A stretch of 5,585 nt of DNA. Source: Actinomycetes bacterium. GTDB lineage: Bacteria > Actinomycetota > Acidimicrobiia > Acidimicrobiales > RAAP-2. Made by a program: the position numbers and the translations under genes. Below are positions 1 to 4,498 of this stretch, piece by piece. The stretch lies in NCBI GenBank assembly GCA_021787255.1, contig JAJYMD010000091.1, positions 1 to 5,585 on the forward strand. The letters run 5' to 3'. Under the pieces are notes generated by a model. It was not told the origin of the DNA and searched no databases. It saw nothing but the letters and a program-made list of their open reading frames with translations. Every line of letters starts with the position of its first letter. The stretch's first letter is position 1.

Positions 1-3
1 GTT

Positions 4-70
4 CACGGACAGGCAGCGATCACGGACAGGCAGCGATCACGGACAGGCAGCGATCACGGACAGGCAGCGA
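4..70. repeat. 17-bp tandem repeat, four copies
   Basis: Four uninterrupted copies of the unit CACGGACAGGCAGCGAT start at 4, 21, 38 and 55. The first three are identical and the last lacks only its final T. There are no spacers, so this is a simple minisatellite-type array. The unit length is not a multiple of three, so it is unlikely to be a peptide repeat. The array ends 9 bases before the ATG of the interrupted AhpD-like gene at 80 and therefore occupies its promoter/leader region. It could be a slippage product or a set of protein-binding sites; the sequence alone does not decide. Confidence 0.95.
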
Positions 71-79
71 GAAGGCGAG

Positions 80-538
80 ATGCGAATCGACCACCGCAGC
101 GTCCTTCCGGCGGCCATCGAGGTCTTGGCAGGCGTGGAAAAGGCTGTAGGGACCGGCATGCTCGAACCGGAGCTGCCCGAACTTGTGAAGCTCCGGGTGT
201 CACAGCTGAACGGCTGTGGGTACTGCGTCGGCATGCACACCAAGGACGCCATCGCGCTGGGCGTCGTTGTGCAGCGGTTGCACCCCGTCGCCTCCTGGAG
301 ACAGGCACCGCGCTGCTCGGAGCGCGAGTGAGCGGCGCTCGCCTGGTGCGAAGCCCTCGCCCTCCTTCCGGGCTCCGAGGTTCCCGAGGGTCTGTTCGCC
401 GAGGTCCGGGAACGTTTCGACGAGGAGGAAGTGGCGGCGCTCGCCCTGGCAGTTGTCGCCATCAACGGCTGGAACCGCTTCGCGGTGAGCTTGTGGCCCC
501 CGGTCGGCAACCACCAGCCGCCGGCCGGCCGCTCGTGA
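80..538 (+). pseudogene. AhpD/carboxymuconolactone decarboxylase-family gene interrupted by an in-frame TGA
   Basis: The ATG at 80 follows a purine-rich GAAGGCGAG (71-79) that can serve as ribosome binding site. The frame reads 83 codons, meets TGA at 329-331, and then continues in the same frame for 68 more sense codons to TGA at 536-538. Read through the stop, it is a full-length (about 152-codon) AhpD-like alkylhydroperoxidase/CMD protein. Before the stop it carries the redox centre NGCGYCVGMHT, with Glu34, Cys46, Cys49 and His53 spaced as in AhpD (E-x11-C-x2-C-x3-H). After the stop come the family-typical AALAWCEAL helix and AINGWNR near the C-terminus. Homologues commonly have SERERAALAW at the break, so TGA replaces an Arg codon; CGA to TGA is one transition. 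Such proteins form helical oligomers that reduce peroxides or act as CMD-like enzymes in the cytoplasm. The truncated product keeps the CxxC but loses the second half of the fold, so it is probably inactive. The substrate is unknown. The family call is firm; that the stop is real rather than a sequencing error is likely but not proven. Confidence 0.88.
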
Positions 539-691
539 CGGCGAGCTTCGGCGATGGCGATCGCATGGGATCGAAGTCTTGGAAGGCGGACTTCCACCGC
601 CATGAGGCTCCAGGGACGCGCAAGGGTGGCTGAGGCTTCGGCGAGTTGCAGCGGCGGAGGCGAAGCTCTCGCGCGCGCCGGTGATGCCCGG

Positions 692-1504
692 GTGGTTTCG
701 GTGAACGTGGGTCGTCCGACGGAGATCCTCTGGCATGGCCGGAGGGTTCGCACGGCGATCTGGAAGACGCCTGTCGACGGGCCGGTCGTGGCGCGAGGGG
801 TAAACCTCGTTGGCGACGTGCAAGCCGACCGCACGGCGCATGGCGGTCCGGACAAGGCTCTCTACGCCTACGCGGCGGAGGACCTGGCGTGGTGGAGCGC
901 ACAGCTCGATCTCGAGCTCGGTCCCGGGAGCATGGGTGAGAACGTGACGACCAGCGGCATCGACCTCGCCGACGTGGTCGTCGGCGAGTGCTGGCAGGTG
1001 GGAGGCGTGCGGCTGCAGGTCACCCAGCCACGCATCCCCTGCTTCAAGCTTGGCGTCCGCATGGCGGACGACCGGTTCCCCGAACGCTTCGCCGCTTCGC
1101 ACCGCTACGGCTTCTACCTGCGGATCCTCGCCGAGGGGGAGCTCGAGGCCGGTGACGAGATCGTCGTCGCCGAACGGCCCGCACATCGGTTCCTGGCAGC
1201 CGACGTGGCCCGCATCTTCTATGACCAGCATCTCCGGGCTGGAGAGCTGCTCCGTGTGCCCGAGCTCCCCCGTTCGTGGCACCGCTGGGCGAATCGAATG
1301 CTCCGCGTTGCCGATCCCGAGGGCCCGGCCGAACGACGTGCGCCATCGCTCGGGCGGGCGCGGGGTCGTCCGGAGGCGAGCGAGCCGACCGAGGCGAGCG
1401 ACGAGCGTGGCGGTCAGGTACCGGAGCCCGCGTCGTGCGTGCCTCCCGACGGCGCGGCGGGCGAACGGCCGGGCGGGGCTGAAAGGCGTGCAGGGTGGCG
1501 GTGA
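692..1504 (+). CDS. MOSC domain-containing protein, YiiM type (molybdenum cofactor sulfurase C-terminal-like)
   Basis: The product is a soluble MOSC-domain protein of the YiiM type. Relatives bind molybdenum cofactor or similar sulfur/metal groups, and some reduce N-hydroxylated compounds. Visible hallmarks run in order: VVSVNVGRP at the N-terminus, AHGGPDKALYAY (about 829-864), GENVTT (about 938-955), QPRIPCFKLG with the conserved MOSC cysteine (codon 1040-1042), then YGFYLRILAEG and the GDE turn. A C-terminal 3-alpha domain follows, ending in the typical SWHRWANRML (to about 1303). The start is uncertain. The frame is open back to ATG 554, with others at ATG 602 and GTG 626. I chose GTG 692 because family homology begins there and GC bias at third positions is weaker upstream. 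No good Shine-Dalgarno precedes 692, and an ATG at 684 is out of frame. About 65 residues beyond the family end (1310-1504) are low-complexity and resemble nothing known; they may reflect a lost stop. The gene lies on the same strand as the broken AhpD-like gene, 153 bases after its end. The exact substrate is unknown. Confidence 0.85.
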   Translation: MVSVNVGRPTEILWHGRRVRTAIWKTPVDGPVVARGVNLVGDVQADRTAHGGPDKALYAYAAEDLAWWSAQLDLELGPGSMGENVTTSGIDLADVVVGECWQVGGVRLQVTQPRIPCFKLGVRMADDRFPERFAASHRYGFYLRILAEGELEAGDEIVVAERPAHRFLAADVARIFYDQHLRAGELLRVPELPRSWHRWANRMLRVADPEGPAERRAPSLGRARGRPEASEPTEASDERGGQVPEPASCVPPDGAAGERPGGAERRAGWR

Positions 1505-1860
1505 TCGTCCGCACCAAGAGCGCAGCGGCACCAGCCAGCTCGGAGATCCTGGTGATCGGCGCCGTTGTGGTTCGGCTCACAGGGTGCGAGCACCACGACG
1601 GCGAGCGTGCTCGCGTCCACGACGACACGCGATGCAGTCGTCACCCGCGGGCCCCGGCGGACCCCAGGGGGCGCGCCAGGGTCGGACGGAGTGCTCATGG
1701 CGCACCTCTGCAAGGTACCCATGGCCGCGACCAGCGACGGGCCAACGATTGCACGGCGGCGACCGGCGGTCCAAATGAGGATGGCTCGAGAGGGAGTGTC
1801 GGGCTCCGCGGGAAACCTGCGAACGGTGCGGCGCGTATCCCCGGCTACGAGCTGGAGGAG

Positions 1861-1887
1861 AGCTCGAGGTGCTCGAGTTGCTCGAGG
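1861..1887. repeat. Imperfect 9-bp tandem repeat, three copies
   Basis: The units AGCTCGAGG, TGCTCGAGT and TGCTCGAGG follow one another directly and share the core GCTCGAG (an XhoI-type CTCGAG hexamer in each). On the minus strand this reads as Leu-Glu-x triplets, but no protein family is apparent. It is probably a local slippage product in the degenerate stretch. Confidence 0.8.
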
Positions 1888-2126
1888 GGGGCGAGAAGCC
1901 CTGAGATCACCTCCGCTCGGCACGGCTCGGCTGCGACGGGTCGTCGCAGCGACAGCGCCCAGATCGGCGATCCAGCGATGGCAACGAAGACCACCACGCG
2001 GCTGCGCGAACCGATCGGGCAGACGCGTTCGCGGGTGAACCAGGCTATCCAGAGCCGGGCTCTCCAGCCTATGGGCCCACAGAGGACGGCGCCGCCGTCC
2101 AACTGGGCGACGCTGGAGCCGAGGCC

Positions 2127-2144
2127 CGATCGTCGCGATCGTCG
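2127..2144. repeat. Exact 9-bp tandem duplication
   Basis: CGATCGTCG occurs twice in a row (2127-2135 and 2136-2144) in the region without a recognisable gene. It is short and may be chance or slippage. It is noted because several such duplications cluster within 350 bases. Confidence 0.75.
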
Positions 2145-2173
2145 GCTTGTCGTGGTGGGCAAAGGCGCTGTCA

Positions 2174-2202
2174 GGCGGTCTTCGAGGCGGTCTTCGAGGC
2201 GG
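2174..2202. repeat. 12-bp tandem duplication with a partial third copy
   Basis: GGCGGTCTTCGA is repeated exactly at 2174-2185 and 2186-2197, followed by GGCGG. On the minus strand it lies in the third fragment of the PEP mutase-like remnant and gives ARLEDRLEDRL, a duplicated LEDR. Since 12 is a multiple of three, the duplication itself does not shift the frame. Confidence 0.9.
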
Positions 2203-2565
2203 GCGATGACCTGGTGGGCCGCCGCTCGAACGGCAGCGAGACAGGTCGCGTGACGTTCCGGGTCGACGAGCTCGCGGCCGCCATCATCACCGGAACCTTC
2301 GAGATTGCACTCCTTGACGTCCGCGCCCCGCGTGCGATCGACGAGCTCGTCAGCGGACAGGCCAGACCCGCCTCGAGAACGGCGGTGACAGGCTGCGTGC
2401 CGGCTCGAGCGATCCTTCCCACGCGTTCGGGAGCAGCAACGGGCGGACGCCGTCGTGCACGGCCAATAGCTGCTCGGCGTCACGGGAGAGGTCACAGCCC
2501 GCAGCGACTGCGAATGCGAGGCGGTCAGGTGGCCCGCGTTCCCCCCAGTGTCCCGGTACCGCCAT
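2174..2565 (-). pseudogene. Remnant of an isocitrate lyase/PEP mutase-superfamily gene, deleted and frameshifted
   Basis: Three consecutive pieces of one protein family lie in the three different minus-strand frames. Fragment 1 (about 2478-2419, open back to ATG 2565) reads AEQLLAVHDG then RPLLLPNAW, the usual N-terminal motif of the PEP mutase/2-methylisocitrate lyase-like group. Fragment 2 (about 2419-2363) reads GRIARAGTQPVTAVLEAGL, matching the metal-binding strand usually written PVTADLEAGYG. Fragment 3 (about 2363-2174) reads LSADELVDR, then KECNLEGS, then LVDPERHATCLAAVRAAA, in family order. Roughly 45-50 family residues between LPNAW and the IARA helix are missing, so a deletion with frame change lies near 2419. 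A further frameshift lies near 2364. The metal-ligand Asp of the DLEAG strand is Val, and the Asp of the NLED motif is Gly. The C-terminal half is absent, and fragment 1 stops at a TGA near 2350. Members of the family cleave or form C-C or C-P bonds in 2-oxo acids. The remnant diverges from the CMD gene at 2614 and shares its putative operator region. Family assignment is from motif memory, not a search. Confidence 0.8.
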
Positions 2566-2584
2566 CTCACGCGCTAGCGTATGA

Positions 2585-2596
2585 GCAATCGATTGC
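2585..2596. promoter_or_regulatory. Perfect 12-bp palindrome, candidate LacI/GalR-family operator
   Basis: GCAATCGATTGC is its own reverse complement and has the central CpG favoured by LacI/GalR-family proteins. Their hinge-helix leucines insert at this step. It fits the PurR-like core GCAAnCGnTTGC at every fixed position. It ends 6 bases before the Shine-Dalgarno of the CMD gene (2603-2608), and that operon encodes a LacI-family regulator at 3228. It also sits about 20 bases upstream of the old ATG of the divergent PEP mutase-like remnant. I infer autoregulation; no binding data are available. A second, shorter palindrome, CGCTAGCG, lies at 2572-2579. Confidence 0.6.
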
Positions 2597-2602
2597 CACT
2601 CT

Positions 2603-2608
2603 GGAGGG
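2603..2608 (+). promoter_or_regulatory. Shine-Dalgarno deciding the start of the CMD gene
   Basis: GGAGGG lies 5 bases before ATG 2614 (6 if counted from GGAGG), which is ideal spacing. It favours 2614 over the in-frame ATG at 2581. The 2581 ATG has no such site and would place the palindromic operator inside the coding region. Confidence 0.85.
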
Positions 2609-2613
2609 TCCCG

Positions 2614-3243
2614 ATGTCCGCCAAGCAGCGCATTAGCTATGTCCCGCTGGAAGCCATGACCGACGACATGCGTCGCGAGATGGAGCGGTGCGCCCGGGAG
2701 GGGACGCCACGCCCTGAGAGCTCGGCGGTGCGAGCCCACGTGCCGGCGGCCTTCTGGTTCTTCGCCAACGGCTGGAACGACCTCTTCCGTAACGGCGTCT
2801 GCGACCACGCGATCAAGGAGCTGTGCCGGGTGTACGTCTCGCGGACCGTCAAGTGCGAGTACTGCGGCAACCAGCGCTCGGAGAAGGGCCGCCAGCTCGG
2901 GCTCGTCGAGGCCCAGTACGACGACCTGCTGAACTTCGAACGTTCCGAGCGGTTCACGGATCGCGAGAAGGCGGCGCTCGCCTATGCCGAGGCCATCACC
3001 TGGCGGCTGGAGACCGACGACGCGTTCTGGGAGCGTCTGCACCGCCACTTCTCCGAGCCGGAGCTGGTCGAGCTCGGCTGCTTCGTCGGCCTCACGCTCG
3101 GCCAGCAGAGCTGGCTGCGCCTGCTCGGCATCGAGCACCACGAGGTCATGGCGGGCACGAGCGCCTCGATGGCACCGGGCTTCGAGACGCCCGAGGCGCT
3201 GCGCGAGACCAAGGCGTCGGCGTCCTATTGGGCCCGAACCTGA
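2614..3243 (+). CDS. Carboxymuconolactone decarboxylase-family protein (AhpD-like fold)
   Basis: This 209-residue cytoplasmic protein has no signal peptide or membrane segment. The core motif TVKCEYCGNQRSEKG places the redox-type CxxC at Cys81/Cys84. Glu69 lies 12 residues before Cys81, as in AhpD. The position of AhpD's proton-relay His (four after the second Cys) is Arg88 here. Downstream, FTDREKAALAYAEAITW (about 114-130) is the conserved helix pair that follows the CxxC in CMD proteins. The region ELVELGCFVGLTLGQQSWLR (about 151-170) matches the usual C-terminal core helix. At about 209 residues it belongs to the longer CMD variants, not the 110-150-residue short ones. Family members act as peroxidase partners, decarboxylases or proteins of unknown role, so the reaction cannot be assigned. 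The start at 2614 is set by a strong ribosome binding site. The gene overlaps the LacI-family regulator by 16 bases, implying an operon, and a candidate operator precedes it. It is distinct from the broken AhpD-like gene at 80-538, which keeps the His. Confidence 0.92.
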   Translation: MSAKQRISYVPLEAMTDDMRREMERCAREGTPRPESSAVRAHVPAAFWFFANGWNDLFRNGVCDHAIKELCRVYVSRTVKCEYCGNQRSEKGRQLGLVEAQYDDLLNFERSERFTDREKAALAYAEAITWRLETDDAFWERLHRHFSEPELVELGCFVGLTLGQQSWLRLLGIEHHEVMAGTSASMAPGFETPEALRETKASASYWART

Positions 3244-4358
3244 GCCAGGGCGTAGGTTCGGGTCGCCGCGAGGCGAGGAGTCGCGGGGCGCGCAAGCTGA
3301 CGATCCAAGACGTCGCCGCCCTGGCGGGCGTCCACCCTTCCACGGCGTCACGCGCGCTCGACGCGTCGCTCCCAGGACGGATTGCCGAGCCGACCGCCCG
3401 CCGCGTCCGGGCGGCAGCCGAAGAGCTCGGCTACGTGCCGGACCTCTTGGCGCGAAGCCTGCGTACGCGACGTTCTGGGCTGGTCGGAGTCGTCATCCCC
3501 GACCTGACCAACCCGGTACTGGCACCCATCGTGCAAGGAGTGGAGGAGAAGCTCCGGTCGGCCGGGTTCGGCTGCCTGCTGGCGGACACCGACAACGACC
3601 CGACCCGCGAAAAGGCGGCGATCGAGGAGCTCCAGGCGCGCCGCTGTGAAGGGCTGGTGGTCGCCACGGCCCGCCGCCGCAGCAAGGCGGTGGAGCAGCT
3701 GGCGCAGAGCGGACCGCCGACGGTGCTCGTGACTCGGGGCCTCGACAGCGGCGGGCTCCCGCTCGTCGCTGCCGACGATGCGCAAGGGGTCGCCGCCGCC
3801 GTGCGCCACCTGGTCGCGCTCGGACATCGCCATCTCGCGCACCTGACCGGCCCGCGGGACCTGTCGACGACCGTCCGACGGGCCCGCGCGGTCAGAGAGT
3901 CGGCCAAGGCGCTCAGCCGACCGGCGATCGACGTGGTCGTCCGCCACGGGGCGGGGTTCACGATCGCAGACGGCCGCCGGCTGGCACGGGCGCTGCTGTC
4001 GGAGAACCCCGGGGTCACCGCCATCGTGGCGGGCAACGACATGATCGCCCTGGGTTGCCTCGACGCGATGGCGGACGCCGGTCTGCGCTGCCCGACGGAC
4101 GTGTCGCTCGTCGGGCACAACGACATGCCCTTCGTCGACCGGCTCGAGCCCGCCTTGACCACCGTCGCGATCCCCCAGCGCGCCCTCGGCGTCCGAGCGG
4201 CGGAGGTGCTGCTCGGGCGCCTCGCCGGCGGCTCTGCGGTGGTCGAACCACTCGTGCTCCCGACCCGGCTCGTCGTTCGAGGGTCGACGGCACCGCCGCC
4301 TCGGTCTCGCCGTGTCGCCGGCAATACCTCCAGGTCTCGCCTCAGATCTCGGGATTGA
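3228..4358 (+). CDS. LacI/GalR-family transcriptional regulator
   Basis: This is a one-component repressor-type regulator of 376 residues. An N-terminal helix-turn-helix (about 25-44, TIQDVAALAGVHPSTASRAL) binds DNA. The hinge (about 67-84, ELGYVPDLLARSLRTRRSG) includes the leucines that open a CpG step. A periplasmic-binding-protein-like effector domain follows: LVGVVIPDLTNPVLAPIVQG (85-104), the GLVVATARR strand, HLVALGHRHLAHLTGP (194-209), AIVAGNDMIALGCLDA (265-280) and DVSLVGHNDMPF (291-302). It ends in the typical LPTRLVVRGST, then about 20 basic residues. TTG 3228 is the only ATG/GTG/TTG near the HTH in this frame. It lies inside the end of the CMD gene with only a weak AAGGCG upstream, so translation is probably coupled. 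The effector is unknown; the family usually senses sugars or other small metabolites. A palindrome at 2585-2596 is the likely operator, giving autoregulation. The 140 bases after its stop show no convincing terminator before the convergent nitrilase. Confidence 0.93.
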   Translation: MGPNLSQGVGSGRREARSRGARKLTIQDVAALAGVHPSTASRALDASLPGRIAEPTARRVRAAAEELGYVPDLLARSLRTRRSGLVGVVIPDLTNPVLAPIVQGVEEKLRSAGFGCLLADTDNDPTREKAAIEELQARRCEGLVVATARRRSKAVEQLAQSGPPTVLVTRGLDSGGLPLVAADDAQGVAAAVRHLVALGHRHLAHLTGPRDLSTTVRRARAVRESAKALSRPAIDVVVRHGAGFTIADGRRLARALLSENPGVTAIVAGNDMIALGCLDAMADAGLRCPTDVSLVGHNDMPFVDRLEPALTTVAIPQRALGVRAAEVLLGRLAGGSAVVEPLVLPTRLVVRGSTAPPPRSRRVAGNTSRSRLRSRD

Positions 4359-4498
4359 TCGGCGACGTCGTGGTCGCTTGGGTCCCGAAGGACACGCCGT
4401 GCTCGCCTGGCTGGTCTCCGCACCCGGTCATGGGCCGCGGCATGGCTGTGCCCCAACGGGCCTTCGACGACGAGCAGGGCCGAGGAGTTGGGCTGGAC

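Larger units (their letters stand above)
1505..2173. other. Gene-poor, apparently degenerate stretch
   Basis: About 670 bases hold no protein I can recognise in any frame. Long open frames exist on both strands, but their translations are Arg/Ser/Ala/Pro-rich without domain motifs, as expected from chance openness at high GC. Three things stand out: a weak PIN-toxin-like N-terminal motif on the minus strand (1582-1644), an imperfect 9-bp triplet repeat at 1861-1887, and an exact 9-bp duplication at 2127-2144. I see no tRNA-like or rRNA-like sequence and no convincing terminator. Because it adjoins a clear pseudogene, the stretch is most simply read as eroded former coding DNA. Confidence 0.55.

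Noticed and set aside
4..70. CRISPR array
   Set aside because: The 17-bp copies are contiguous with no spacers between them, and no cas-like gene is present.
329..331. TGA read as selenocysteine
   Set aside because: Family members usually have Arg here, the catalytic Cys residues are elsewhere, and I see no convincing selenocysteine-insertion hairpin after it. A CGA to TGA mutation is simpler.
200..1531. A 443-codon open frame on the minus strand
   Set aside because: It lies antisense to the AhpD-like and MOSC genes, whose plus-strand homology is clear. Its translation shows no domain motifs and is explained by high-GC third positions.
1495..2253. A 252-codon open frame on the plus strand across the gene-poor stretch
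   Set aside because: It is Arg/Ser/Ala-rich and low-complexity without recognisable motifs. Its end overlaps the PEP mutase-like remnant on the other strand, which does show family motifs.
2350..3351. A 333-codon minus-strand open frame
   Set aside because: Most of it is antisense to the well-supported CMD gene. Only its last 71 codons (from 2565) contain real homology, and these belong to the PEP mutase-like remnant.
3431..4456. A 341-codon minus-strand open frame opposite the LacI-family gene
   Set aside because: It is a shadow of the regulator. The plus frame has full LacI-family motifs from HTH to C-terminus, and the minus translation is Arg/Ser/Thr-rich without motifs.
4450..4461. Terminator between the convergent regulator and nitrilase genes
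   Set aside because: The only hairpin found nearby (GCCC, loop CAAC, GGGC) has a 4-bp stem and no T-run on either side, so it is too weak to call.
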